From NCBI RefSeq assembly GCF_001440405.1, contig NZ_LLXX01000015.1:1-59856 (forward strand): DNA of 59,856 bases, written 5' to 3'. Positions within the stretch are counted from its first letter, which is position 1; every line of letters begins with the position of its first letter. The notes beneath the pieces were generated by a model. It saw nothing but the letters and a program-made list of their open reading frames with translations. It was not told the DNA's origin and did no database searches. Shown here piece after piece: positions 35,932 to 44,509 of the stretch. Origin of the DNA: Bradyrhizobium valentinum. GTDB taxonomy: Bacteria > Pseudomonadota > Alphaproteobacteria > Rhizobiales > Xanthobacteraceae. Position numbers and translations under genes: made by a program.

Positions 35932-35961
35932 ATTATTTTGTTTTTGAGTGGAGTCTCAAAA
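35932..35961 (-). promoter_or_regulatory. Candidate promoter and operator of the LLM monooxygenase gene
   Basis: On the minus strand TTGAGA (35954-35959), a 16 bp spacer and AATAAT (35932-35937) form a sigma-70-like promoter about 80 bp before the start codon. A perfect palindrome TTTTGAG-N6-CTCAAAA (35942-35961) covers the -35 element, which suits a repressor or activator site. Confidence 0.55.
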
Positions 35962-35966
35962 CGACT

Positions 35967-36044
35967 GTCATTCCGGGATGCGCGTAGCGCAGACCCGGAA
36001 TCTCGAGATTCCGGGTTCATCGCTCCGCGATGCCCCGGAATGAC
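35967..36044. repeat. Extragenic palindromic element, family A copy 2
   Basis: Outer arms GTCATTCCGGG (35967-35977) and CCCGGAATGAC (36034-36044) enclose the same core as copy 1, CCGGAATCTCGAGATTCCGG. It is shorter than copy 1 (78 versus 104 bp) because one inner hairpin is missing. Confidence 0.85.
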
Positions 36045-36059
36045 CAGAGCGGGTGGCCC

Positions 36060-36797
36060 TTACGCCCCCAGCACGTCCTTCTGCATCTTGCCGCCGTAGA
36101 AGTGGAAGAACGGCACCGGCGCGTCGTGGCGCAGCGGCCCTGTGGCGAGGCGGCGGTCGAGTTCGGCGAGCACGTTCTTGGTCATGGCATGCGCGTCGGC
36201 GAGCGGCTGCGAGCCGATCTCGACCCATACCAGTTCGACCAACTCAGCGTCGGCGTGGATCACGCCTTCGACCCGGTGGGCAATGGCCGAAGCGTCCGCG
36301 GTGAAGAAGCGCGTATCGAAACGGCGAACGCGGCCAGGCGGGGTGATCGCGCGCGCGATCAGGAACAGGCCCGACGGATCGGGCAACAGGCCTGCTTCCG
36401 CAAACGGTTTCCACGCGCCGTCGAGTTTTACGGGTTTGTCGACCTTGCATCCGAGGCAGAGACCGGTTTCCTCGCAGGCCTCGCGGATCGCGGCGACCGC
36501 AAGCGCCCGCGCCCGCGAAGGTGCGATCTTCGGGCTGCCCTTCAGGAGATTGGCTTCGAGCTCGGCGGAAATCGGAGCGGCAACGGGAATGCGGTTGTCC
36601 GACTTGTCGACACGGCCGCCGGGGAAAACATACTTGCCCGGCATGAACACCACCTTGTCGTGGCGTTTGCCGACCAGAACCTTCGGCTTGTCGCCGGAGC
36701 GATCGATCAGAATCAGCGTGGCTGCATCCTTGGGCCGGAAATAAGGATGGTGATCGGCTTCTTTTCCTTCCTGTACGGCGGTCGCAGCTTCGCTCAT
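36060..36797 (-). CDS. NUDIX hydrolase (NUDT19-like)
   Basis: A 245-residue NUDIX protein. The second half of the Nudix box is clear (REACEETGL), and FPGGRVDKSD lies before a long insertion. The Glu expected seven residues before the REUXEEXGU half is replaced by Arg, a pattern shared with NUDT7/NUDT19-type CoA or acyl-CoA diphosphatases. The substrate is therefore uncertain. It lies 40 bp downstream of the DUF983 gene on the same strand, in the conserved rnr neighbourhood. Confidence 0.88.
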   Translation of the reverse strand: MSEAATAVQEGKEADHHPYFRPKDAATLILIDRSGDKPKVLVGKRHDKVVFMPGKYVFPGGRVDKSDNRIPVAAPISAELEANLLKGSPKIAPSRARALAVAAIREACEETGLCLGCKVDKPVKLDGAWKPFAEAGLLPDPSGLFLIARAITPPGRVRRFDTRFFTADASAIAHRVEGVIHADAELVELVWVEIGSQPLADAHAMTKNVLAELDRRLATGPLRHDAPVPFFHFYGGKMQKDVLGA

Positions 36798-36837
36798 TCC
36801 ATCCCCGTTTTGGTGCTTCTTGTTGGTTCCGGTTTAG

Positions 36838-37275
36838 CTAGACCGGAGGAATGTCGCCAGGGGCATTCTCGTCAAAGCCGTGCATGCGCAGGGCCCACTG
36901 AATGCCGACCACTGCGCCCTTGATCGGCTGCAACAGCACCAGAGATAAAAGGAGCGTCACCGGCAAGTAGATCGCCAACTGCAGCCATACGGCCGGTGAG
37001 AAATTGGTTTCGATCCACAAAGCCGCCGGTACTACGATGTGGCCGACAACGACGATCACGAGATAGGCCGGCAGATCGTCTGCGCGGTGCGGCGTGAAAT
37101 CGAGCCCGCATACCGAGCAATTATCGGCCGTCTTCAGAAAGGCGCGAAACATCTTGCCTTCGCCGCAGCGCGGGCAGCGACAGCGAAAACCGCGCTTCAT
37201 CGCGGTCCAGAGGTCGCGCTTCTCAGCCTGCGCGGTGTCCCGGCTCCATGTCGTCGCGGCGTTCACCGTTTCCAT
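36838..37275 (-). CDS. DUF983 membrane protein
   Basis: A 145-residue protein of the DUF983 family, unknown function. An N-terminal zinc-ribbon with CPRC and CSVC pairs (about residues 34-62) precedes two membrane helices (LPAYLVIVVVGHIVVPAALW and a second around 100-125). It overlaps the rnr 3' end by 13 bp, so it is co-translated with the exoribonuclease gene, an arrangement typical of Rhizobiales. It may assist membrane protein assembly; this is not established. Confidence 0.88.
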   Translation of the reverse strand: METVNAATTWSRDTAQAEKRDLWTAMKRGFRCRCPRCGEGKMFRAFLKTADNCSVCGLDFTPHRADDLPAYLVIVVVGHIVVPAALWIETNFSPAVWLQLAIYLPVTLLLSLVLLQPIKGAVVGIQWALRMHGFDENAPGDIPPV

Positions 37276-39617
37276 GACTTGCCTTTCTTCGATTTGCCGG
37301 GCTTGGCTTTGCCCGACTTGCCCTTGTGAGGCTTGCGAACCTTGTCGCGCGGGCTGCGGCCTGGATGCGATTTCGACGCCCTTGTCGACGCTTTCGCGCC
37401 GTCGCGTTTTCTGCCGCGCGGAATGACCTTGCCTTCCACTTGGCCTTCCGACAACAGCTCAAACCGCAACGCGCCAGCCACTGGTGCAGCTTCTACCAGA
37501 CGCACGTCGACAACGTCACCCAGCCGGTGCATGGCACCGCTGCGCGAGCCGACGAGCGCGTGACGCGTCTCGTCATAGTTGAAGTATTCGGTGCCGAGTG
37601 TGCGGATCGGGATCAGCCCGTCGGCGCCGGTATCCGAAAGCTTCACAAACAGGCCGGCGCGGGTAACGCCGGAAATCCGCCCCTGAAACGTCGCGCCGAT
37701 ACGGTCGGCGAGGAAATGCGCGATCAGCCGGTCGGCGGTCTCGCGCTCCGCCTTCATGGCGCGGCGTTCGGTCACGGAAATCTGCGCCGCGACTTCGCTC
37801 AGCGTCTCCAGCGTCTCGGTGTCCGGCAACGCGCCTTCACCAAGACCCAGCGCGCGGATCAGCGCGCGATGCACGATCAGATCAGCGTATCGCCGGATCG
37901 GCGAAGTGAAATGCGCATAGCGCCGAAGGTTGAGGCCGAAATGACCGTAATTCTCCGCCGAATATTCCGCCTGCGCCTGCGAGCGCAGCACCACCTCGTT
38001 TACCAGCGGCTCGTAATCCTCGCCGCGAACCTGGCCGAGCACGCGATTGAACAGAGCAGGGCGCAACGCGCCGCTTTTCGCGAACGGCAGGTCGAGCGTC
38101 TTCAGGAATTCCTGGAGGTTATGAACCTTCTCCAGGGTCGGCTCGTCATGTACCCGATAGATAAGCGGCAACGCCTTCTTTTCAAGCATTTCCGCGGCGG
38201 CGACGTTGGCGAGGATCATGAATTCCTCGATCAGGCGATGCGCGTCGAGACGTTCGGGCACGATGACGCGGTCGACGGTTCCGTCCGGCTTCAGCAGGAT
38301 CTTTCGCTCGGGCAGGTCGAGGTCGAGCGGATCGCGTTCGTCGCGCGCGAGTTTTACCAGCGCATAGGCCGTATAGAGCGGCTTCAGTATCGGCTCCAGC
38401 AGCGGGCCGGTTAAGTCGTCGGAGCGCCCGTCGATCGCGGCCTGCGCCTGCGCATAGTGCAGCTTGGCGGCCGAGCGCATCAGCACGCGATGAAAACTGT
38501 GCGAGCGCTTGCGGCCGTCGGGGCCGATCACCAGCCGCACTGCGAGCGCGCCGCGCGCTTCGCCCGGCACCAGTGAACAGAGGTCGTTGGAGATGCGCTC
38601 GGGCAGCATCGGCACTACCCGATCGGGGAAATACACCGAGTTGCCGCGCGTCAGCGCGTCACGGTCCAGCGCCGCGCCCGGCCGCACGTAAAAAGCGACG
38701 TCGGCAATCGCGACATGGACGATATAGCCGCCCTTGTTGTTCGGATCGGGATCGGGCGCGGCGTGCACCGCGTCGTCATGGTCCTTGGCGTCGGGCGGAT
38801 CGATGGTGACGAGCGGCAGCTCGCGCCAGTCCTCGCGGCCTTTCAGCGTCGCGGGCTCGGCGGCCTCGGCCTCGCGCAACGCGGAAGGCGAAAACGCCTG
38901 CGGGATTTCGTGGGCGTGGATCGCGATCAGGCTGATCGCCTTTTCGCTCGACAGCGAGCCGAGCCGCTCCTTCACCTTGCCGGAGGCGAGGCCATAGCCG
39001 CGCGAGCGAACCAAATCGACGCTGACGAGGTCGCCGTCCTCGGCACCGCCGGTGTCCGTTGGCGCAATGTTTAGTTCGCGCCCGGCCTGCTTCTTGTCGA
39101 CGGGAACGAGCAGGCCGCCGCCGCCAGGTAGTCTGCGGAAGATGCCGAGCAGGCGCGTGCGGGCTTGATCGATGATCTTGATGATTCGGCCGCGATAGGG
39201 GGCGCCTTCGCCATCATCGGCCTTTTCGATCCGCAACAGGGCCCGGTCGCCGACGCCCGCAGCGGTGCCCGGTTGCAGACGGCGCGGGACGTGGATGCGG
39301 ATCTTCGGCGCGGGACCGTTTTCCTCGGTGTCCCATTCGGTGGGGGTGGCAAGCAATTCACCGTCGGTATCGCGGCCGGTGATGTCGGCGATCACGGTCG
39401 GGGGCAGGAGCGCCGTCTCGTGGATCTTCCGGCCGCGCTTGGCGATGGCGCCTTCGTCAGCGAGCTCTCGCAGGATGCGCTTCAGCTCGGCGCGGTCGGC
39501 ATTCTTCAGGCCGAACTCGCGGGCGATTTCCCGCGTGCCGATCTTGCCTGGATTCGCACGGATAAAGGCGACGATGGCGTCCCGGGCCGGAAAGCCATTG
39601 TCATGTTTTCTCTTCAC
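37263..39617 (-). CDS. rnr: Ribonuclease R (3'-5' exoribonuclease)
   Basis: A 784-residue RNase R that degrades structured RNA, mRNA and faulty rRNA. Domain order: N-terminal helix-turn-helix (about 10-60), cold-shock domains, RNB catalytic domain with the metal-binding TIDPPDAKDHDDAV (about 271-284), S1 domain (around 640-720), and a Lys/Arg/Ser-rich tail of about 45 residues. The tail is typical of RNase R and helps bind helical RNA. It starts at the base next to the topA stop codon, so the two are one transcript, and it overlaps the DUF983 gene. Confidence 0.96.
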   Translation of the reverse strand: MKRKHDNGFPARDAIVAFIRANPGKIGTREIAREFGLKNADRAELKRILRELADEGAIAKRGRKIHETALLPPTVIADITGRDTDGELLATPTEWDTEENGPAPKIRIHVPRRLQPGTAAGVGDRALLRIEKADDGEGAPYRGRIIKIIDQARTRLLGIFRRLPGGGGLLVPVDKKQAGRELNIAPTDTGGAEDGDLVSVDLVRSRGYGLASGKVKERLGSLSSEKAISLIAIHAHEIPQAFSPSALREAEAAEPATLKGREDWRELPLVTIDPPDAKDHDDAVHAAPDPDPNNKGGYIVHVAIADVAFYVRPGAALDRDALTRGNSVYFPDRVVPMLPERISNDLCSLVPGEARGALAVRLVIGPDGRKRSHSFHRVLMRSAAKLHYAQAQAAIDGRSDDLTGPLLEPILKPLYTAYALVKLARDERDPLDLDLPERKILLKPDGTVDRVIVPERLDAHRLIEEFMILANVAAAEMLEKKALPLIYRVHDEPTLEKVHNLQEFLKTLDLPFAKSGALRPALFNRVLGQVRGEDYEPLVNEVVLRSQAQAEYSAENYGHFGLNLRRYAHFTSPIRRYADLIVHRALIRALGLGEGALPDTETLETLSEVAAQISVTERRAMKAERETADRLIAHFLADRIGATFQGRISGVTRAGLFVKLSDTGADGLIPIRTLGTEYFNYDETRHALVGSRSGAMHRLGDVVDVRLVEAAPVAGALRFELLSEGQVEGKVIPRGRKRDGAKASTRASKSHPGRSPRDKVRKPHKGKSGKAKPGKSKKGKSWKR

Positions 39618-42383
39618 TTATCCCCGGGCCTTGCCCGCGCTCTTCTTCGCAGGCGTTTTGGATGCTGCTGTGGGCTTCGCCGCCATTGTCTTGGCAGCCG
39701 ACGCGACTGGCGCGCGCGCCTTGCTGATGGCTTCCGACTTCGGCTTCGCCGCGGCTTTCTTCGCGGCCGCCTTCTTGGCAGGCTTTGGCGCGTCGGCAGC
39801 CTTGTCGGTGGTCTTGCCGGCTGCCTTCTTCGGCGCGGCCTTCTTCTTCGCGCCGCGCTTCGGCTTGCCGCCGCCCTTGGCGGCGCGCTCGTCGATCAGC
39901 GCGATGGCTTCAGCGAGGGTGATGGTATCAGGCGTCTTGTCGCTCGGGATCGTGGCGTTGACGCCGCCGGCCGTGACATAGGCGCCATAGCGGCCGTTCT
40001 TCACCGCGACGCCGCCAAGGCTCGGATGCTCGCCGAGCGGTTTGCCGGGATCGGCGCCGAAGCGGCGGCCGCTCGGGCCCTTTGCGATCTTTTCGGCGAT
40101 CAGCGTCACCGCGCGGTTAAGGCCGATGTCGAATACTTCGTCGCCGGCTTCCAGGCTCGCATAGGTCTTTTCGTGACGCACGAACGGGCCGAAGCGGCCG
40201 ATGCCGGCAGTGATCGGTTCGCCGGTCTCCGGATGTTTTCCAATTTCGCGCGGTAGCGACAAGAGCTTCAGCGCCAGTTCCAGCTCCATGTCGCCGGGCG
40301 ACATGTTCTTCGGGATGCCGGCGCGCTTCGGCTTTTCGCCCTCGGCGTAATCCTTTTGCTCGCCGAGCTGGATGTAAGGGCCGAAACGTCCGGCCTTCAC
40401 CGTGACGTCGAGGTCGGTCTCGGGATCCTTTCCGAGCACACGATCGGCGCTGGCTTCGCCATCGGCGGCGAGCGGGCGCGTGTAGCGGCATTCTGGATAG
40501 TTCGAGCAGCCGACGAAGGCGCCGAACTTTCCGGCCTTCAGGTTCAGCTTGCCGGTGCCGCAGGTCGGGCACTGCCTGACGTCACCGCCATCGGCGCGGG
40601 CGGGGTAGATGTGCGGCCCCAGCATGTCGTCGAGCGCGTCCAGCACCTCGGCGACGCGGAGATCCTTGATGTCGTTGACCGCGCCGATGAAGCCGATCCA
40701 AAAATCCTGCAGCACCTGCTGCCAGGAAATCTCGTTGTTGGAGATGCGGTCGAGCTGTTCTTCCAGCGCGGCGGTGAAGTCATACTCCACATAGCGCGAG
40801 AAGAAGTTTTCGAGGAAGGCGACCACGACGCGGCCCTTGTCCTCGCCATGCAGCCGCTTCTTCTCGAGCTTGACGTAACCGCGGTCTTTGAGGACCTGCA
40901 GGATCGAGGCGTAGGTCGATGGGCGGCCGATGCCGAGCTCTTCCATCCGCTTGACCAACGAAGCTTCCGAGAAGCGCGGCGGCGGTTCGGTGAAATGCTG
41001 GGTGACGGCGAGCGCCTGGCGCTTCAGCGCTTCGCCCGCGCTCATGGCGGGAAGGCGGCGTGAATCCTCGTCGTCGCCGTCGTCGTCCTTGCCTTCCTGG
41101 TAGAGTGCGAGGAAGCCGTCGAACTTGATGACCTGGCCCGAGGCGCGCAGTTCCAGCACGCGGGAACCGGCTTTCGCCGCGATGTCCACGGTGGTGCGCT
41201 CGAGTTCGGCCGATTCCATCTGGCTCGCGATGGTGCGGATCCAGATCAACTCATAGAGTTTTGCCTGATCGGTATCGAGGCGCCGGCGCATTTCGGCGGG
41301 ACGGCGCGACAGATCTGTCGGGCGGATCGCTTCATGCGCTTCCTGCGCGTTCTTGGCCTTGGTCTGATACTGGCGCGGCGCGTCAGGCACATAGGCGTTG
41401 CCGTAATCCTCGCCGATCACCTTGCGCGCCTGCGTGATCGCGGAGCCGTCGATCTGCACGCCGTCGGTTCGCATATAGGTAATGAGGCCGGTGGTCTCGC
41501 CGCCGATGTCGATGCCCTCATAGAGCCGCTGCGCGATCCGCATGGTGTGCGCCGGCGCGAAGCCGAGCTTGCGGCTGGCTTCCTGCTGCAGCGTTGAGGT
41601 GGTGAAGGGCGCCTGCGGATTGCGGCGTGCGGGCTTTGCTTCCACGGTCGAAACCGTGAAGTTCGCCGCCTCGATCGCTTTCTTGAGGTCTTCGGCCTCC
41701 GCGCCGGAGCCGATATCCAGGCGCTGGATCTTCTTGCCGTCGGCCCCGACAAGGCGCGCCTCAAAACTGTCGCCGCGCGGCGTGGTCAGCGTCGCGACCA
41801 GCGACCAGTATTCGCGGGGGACGAATTTTTCGATCTCGAGTTCGCGGTCGCAGACCAGGCGCAGCGCCACCGATTGCACGCGGCCGGCCGAGCGCGCGCC
41901 CGGCAGCTTGCGCCACAGCACCGGCGAGAGCGTGAAGCCGACCAGATAGTCCAGCGCGCGGCGCGCCATATAGGCGTCGACCAGCGCTCCGTCGATCTGC
42001 CGCGGCGCCTTCATCGCATCGGTCACGGCCTGCTTGGTGATGGCGTTGAACACCACGCGCTCGATCTTCTGATCCTTGAGCGCGCGCTTCTCTTTCATCA
42101 CCTCCAGCACATGCCAGGAGATCGCTTCGCCCTCGCGATCAGGGTCGGTTGCGAGAATCAGGCGGTCGGCGCCCTTGAGCGCCTTGGCGATGTCGTTGAG
42201 CCGGCCAGCCGCTTTGGGATCGACCTCCCAGATCATCTGGAAATTGGCATCCGGATCGACGGAACCGTTCTTGGCAGGGAGGTCGCGTACATGGCCGAAC
42301 GAGGCCAGAACCTCGTAGGAGGCGCCCAAATACTTGTTGATAGTCTTGGCTTTCGCCGGCGACTCCACGATGACGATATTCAT
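39618..42383 (-). CDS. topA: DNA topoisomerase I (type IA)
   Basis: A 921-residue enzyme that relaxes negative supercoils. The TOPRIM domain is at the start (VIVESPAKAKTINKYLG), and the catalytic Tyr303 is in GLITYMRTDGV. One C4 zinc finger (CPTCGTGKLNLK...CSNYPECRY) and several topo-C-terminal repeats follow. The last 80 residues are Lys/Ala-rich, like a histone-H1-type tail, and probably add DNA affinity. The length is usual for alphaproteobacteria. Leads the operon topA-rnr-DUF983-nudix. Confidence 0.97.
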   Translation of the reverse strand: MNIVIVESPAKAKTINKYLGASYEVLASFGHVRDLPAKNGSVDPDANFQMIWEVDPKAAGRLNDIAKALKGADRLILATDPDREGEAISWHVLEVMKEKRALKDQKIERVVFNAITKQAVTDAMKAPRQIDGALVDAYMARRALDYLVGFTLSPVLWRKLPGARSAGRVQSVALRLVCDRELEIEKFVPREYWSLVATLTTPRGDSFEARLVGADGKKIQRLDIGSGAEAEDLKKAIEAANFTVSTVEAKPARRNPQAPFTTSTLQQEASRKLGFAPAHTMRIAQRLYEGIDIGGETTGLITYMRTDGVQIDGSAITQARKVIGEDYGNAYVPDAPRQYQTKAKNAQEAHEAIRPTDLSRRPAEMRRRLDTDQAKLYELIWIRTIASQMESAELERTTVDIAAKAGSRVLELRASGQVIKFDGFLALYQEGKDDDGDDEDSRRLPAMSAGEALKRQALAVTQHFTEPPPRFSEASLVKRMEELGIGRPSTYASILQVLKDRGYVKLEKKRLHGEDKGRVVVAFLENFFSRYVEYDFTAALEEQLDRISNNEISWQQVLQDFWIGFIGAVNDIKDLRVAEVLDALDDMLGPHIYPARADGGDVRQCPTCGTGKLNLKAGKFGAFVGCSNYPECRYTRPLAADGEASADRVLGKDPETDLDVTVKAGRFGPYIQLGEQKDYAEGEKPKRAGIPKNMSPGDMELELALKLLSLPREIGKHPETGEPITAGIGRFGPFVRHEKTYASLEAGDEVFDIGLNRAVTLIAEKIAKGPSGRRFGADPGKPLGEHPSLGGVAVKNGRYGAYVTAGGVNATIPSDKTPDTITLAEAIALIDERAAKGGGKPKRGAKKKAAPKKAAGKTTDKAADAPKPAKKAAAKKAAAKPKSEAISKARAPVASAAKTMAAKPTAASKTPAKKSAGKARG

Positions 42384-42598
42384 GTCATTCCAATGGCTTA
42401 TGGGAAAAGATAAAGGCGGGTTCCGCGAGACTCGCGGCCCACCGATTGGACCCGAACATGGGTGGTGAGGCGGCCCCTGTCAAATCCGCAGTAAGGAAGC
42501 AGGGACCCCTTGGCTTCGACTTTATATCCACATAGGTACGGAGTACTGCCTAGAGTTGCGTCAATAAAGGGGTTATTTCTGGGCAATATTCAAAGCCA

Positions 42599-42874
42599 TT
42601 GGATGCAAGTTTTTTGAGCAAGGCTGCAGGCGGCCGGAAGCGGAAAGCAAAAGCTTCAGGCAAGCGTCGGGACTCGCCACCCGAGGAACGAACCATTGAA
42701 CGAGGTGAGGAGGGCGGCCCCGACGAGGCCGTGGCCTTTATCGCGGAAACCGTTGCCGAACTGGTCAAACTGGCGGAGCGCCACCGGCTCGAGGTGCTCA
42801 GCCATTTGCTCGGCATGGCGCAGCTCGAGGCGGAAGAGCGCCTGCGCACCCGGAGCAAGCGTAAGCTGTCGTGA
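42599..42874 (+). CDS. Small basic/helical hypothetical protein
   Basis: A 91-residue protein with a Lys/Arg-rich N-terminal third (RKRKAKASGKRR) and an acidic, amphipathic helical remainder (AVAFIAETVAELVKLAERHR). No ATG is available: the start would be TTG at 42599 or 42614. I do not recognise a named family. The periodic leucines and alanines suggest a real helical protein, and it sits alone between topA and a palindromic element. It is probably a lineage-specific small protein. Confidence 0.6.
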   Translation: MDASFLSKAAGGRKRKAKASGKRRDSPPEERTIERGEEGGPDEAVAFIAETVAELVKLAERHRLEVLSHLLGMAQLEAEERLRTRSKRKLS

Positions 42875-42895
42875 GGGTTGGGAGCCGTCTTAATT

Positions 42896-43002
42896 CGTCA
42901 CCCTGAGGAGCGCGAAGCGCGTCTCGAAGGGCGACAGCCCGTCTGGGGCCGCTCATCCTTCGAGGCTCGCTCCGCTCGCACCGTCAGACTCTCAGGATGA
43001 CG
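42896..43002. repeat. Extragenic palindromic element, family D, overlapping an HxlR gene end
   Basis: Outer arms CGTCACCCTGAG (42896-42907) and CTCAGGATGACG (42991-43002) match with one wobble, and the inner arms TCGAAGG / CCTTCGA (42924-42930, 42957-42963) match exactly. The right arm contains the stop codon and last codons of the minus-strand HxlR gene. Confidence 0.8.
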
Positions 43003-43480
43003 GACTGGCCGTTGCGCGCTTGCCTTGCTTTTCTGCCGGCCGCGACTTCAGCGCGGTATCGCCCGCGCCCAAGGGCCGCCCATCCTGCGAATAGAGTTCG
43101 AGCTTGCGAACCGGTTGGCCGTTTTCCTTGTCGACCAGGATGGTGCTGATCTCTTCCGGCCGCTCGTCGAACTCCTCGCTCCATTGCCGCAAGGCGACCA
43201 GGATCGGGAAGACGCCGCGGCCCTTCCGCGTCAGCAGGTATTCCTGATATGCGCTGCCGTCGGAGGCGGGTGCGGTTTTCAGAATGCCCTGATCGGTCAG
43301 CGCGCGCAGCCGCACCGTGAGGATGTTCTTGGCGAGGCCGAGCCTCTTCTGGAATTCGCCGAAGCGGCTGACCCCGAACAGCGCCTCGCGAATGATCAGC
43401 ATCGACCACCAGTCGCCGATCGCATCCAGCGAGCGTGCGATCGGGCAATCGTCGTGCTCAAAGCTGGTCCGTTTCACCAT
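42992..43480 (-). CDS. HxlR family winged-helix regulator (divergent to SDR)
   Basis: A 162-residue HxlR-type regulator: conserved N-terminal Cys (DDCPIARSLDAIGDWWSM), then the recognition region GVSRFGEFQKRLGLAKNIL and the wing. Many HxlR proteins sense electrophiles or oxidants through this cysteine. The C-terminal 60 residues extend beyond the minimal family and end inside a palindromic repeat. The ATG at 43480 is where the family begins. It is divergent from an SDR oxidoreductase with an 18-of-21 bp inverted repeat between them. Confidence 0.9.
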   Translation of the reverse strand: MVKRTSFEHDDCPIARSLDAIGDWWSMLIIREALFGVSRFGEFQKRLGLAKNILTVRLRALTDQGILKTAPASDGSAYQEYLLTRKGRGVFPILVALRQWSEEFDERPEEISTILVDKENGQPVRKLELYSQDGRPLGAGDTALKSRPAEKQGKRATASPSS

Positions 43481-43520
43481 CGCGGGCTCCGTCGATAAAG
43501 GCCAGATCACGGCCTTGTGT

Positions 43521-43576
43521 GGTTGCAATATTAAACCAGATGCTCTAGATCGGCAATCTAGTTTAATTATGCAACC
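43521..43576. promoter_or_regulatory. Large inverted repeat, HxlR operator candidate
   Basis: Left arm 43521-43541 and right arm 43556-43576 are complementary at 18 of 21 positions, with cores ATTAAACCAGAT and ATCTAGTTTAAT. A nested dyad CTAGAT-N5-ATCTAG (43545-43561) sits at the centre. It lies 41 bp from the regulator start and 14 bp from the SDR start, so it overlaps the SDR leader. Confidence 0.75.
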
Positions 43577-43589
43577 ATTGGAGGCGGTC

Positions 43590-44363
43590 ATGAGGCTCGC
43601 GAACAAAACGGCGTTGATTACTGGCGGTAACAGCGGCATCGGGCTCGCGACCGCCAGACTGTTCGTGGCCGAAGGCGCCAGGGTCGTCATAACCGGACGA
43701 AATCAGGCGACTCTCGATGCCGCCGCCGCAGAGTTGGGCCTGAACGCGTTCGCGGTGGTGGCCGACGCCACCGACGTCGCTGCGACCGAGGCGGCGATCG
43801 GGAAGGGAGCCGAAAAGTTCGGCAAATACGACATTCTGTTCGCCAATGCCGGCATCGCCGGCGGCACGCCGCTGGGCGCGACTGATATCGCGGCGTTTCA
43901 GAAGGTCATCAGCACCAATCTCACAGGCGTGTTCTTCACGGTTCAGGCCGCGCTGCCGCATCTCAACGACAACGCCTCGATCATTCTCAACGGCTCTGTC
44001 ATCTCGGTGCTCGGCATCCCCGGCTATTCGGCCTATGGCGCGGCGAAAGCAGGCGTGCGGGCGATGGCGCGCATCATGGCGTCTGAGCTGTCGCCGCGCG
44101 GCATCCGCGTCAATGTGGTGGCGCCCGGCGCGATCCGCACCCCGATCTGGGGCGCGGCGATCGCAACCCCGGAAGCCGAAAAGGCCTTTGAGAAGCGGAT
44201 CGGGCTCTCGACGCCGCTCGGCCGCATGGGCGAACCCGATCACATCTCCAAGACGGTGCTGTTCCTGGCGTCAGACGATTCCGCGCATGTGCAGGGCCAG
44301 GAATTGTTCGTCGATGGCGGCGCCACGGCCTCTCCGAGCGGCGCGCCGATCTATCGGGGGTAA
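43590..44363 (+). CDS. SDR family oxidoreductase
   Basis: A 257-residue classical short-chain dehydrogenase/reductase with a Rossmann fold. The NAD(P) motif TGGNSGIG (11-18), NAG (around 88-90), catalytic Ser/Tyr/Lys with YSAYGAAKAG, and the PG motif following VNVVAPGAIRTP are present. TGRN after the second strand hints at NADP(H) preference through the Arg. GGAGG stands 5 bp upstream of the ATG at 43590. It is probably controlled by the divergent HxlR regulator. The substrate is unknown. Confidence 0.93.
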   Translation: MRLANKTALITGGNSGIGLATARLFVAEGARVVITGRNQATLDAAAAELGLNAFAVVADATDVAATEAAIGKGAEKFGKYDILFANAGIAGGTPLGATDIAAFQKVISTNLTGVFFTVQAALPHLNDNASIILNGSVISVLGIPGYSAYGAAKAGVRAMARIMASELSPRGIRVNVVAPGAIRTPIWGAAIATPEAEKAFEKRIGLSTPLGRMGEPDHISKTVLFLASDDSAHVQGQELFVDGGATASPSGAPIYRG

Positions 44364-44509
44364 ACCAGGCTCCGTAACTGACGTCCGGCCAGCCCCGCCA
44401 CCCTGCGGCGTATTGGCGCTGAGCCGGAAGGGCGCATTGAACGTCAATCGTCCTTGCCGGACATTCGAACGATGGGAGTTTCTTGACCAAAGAGAACCGG
44501 AGAGCAGTC

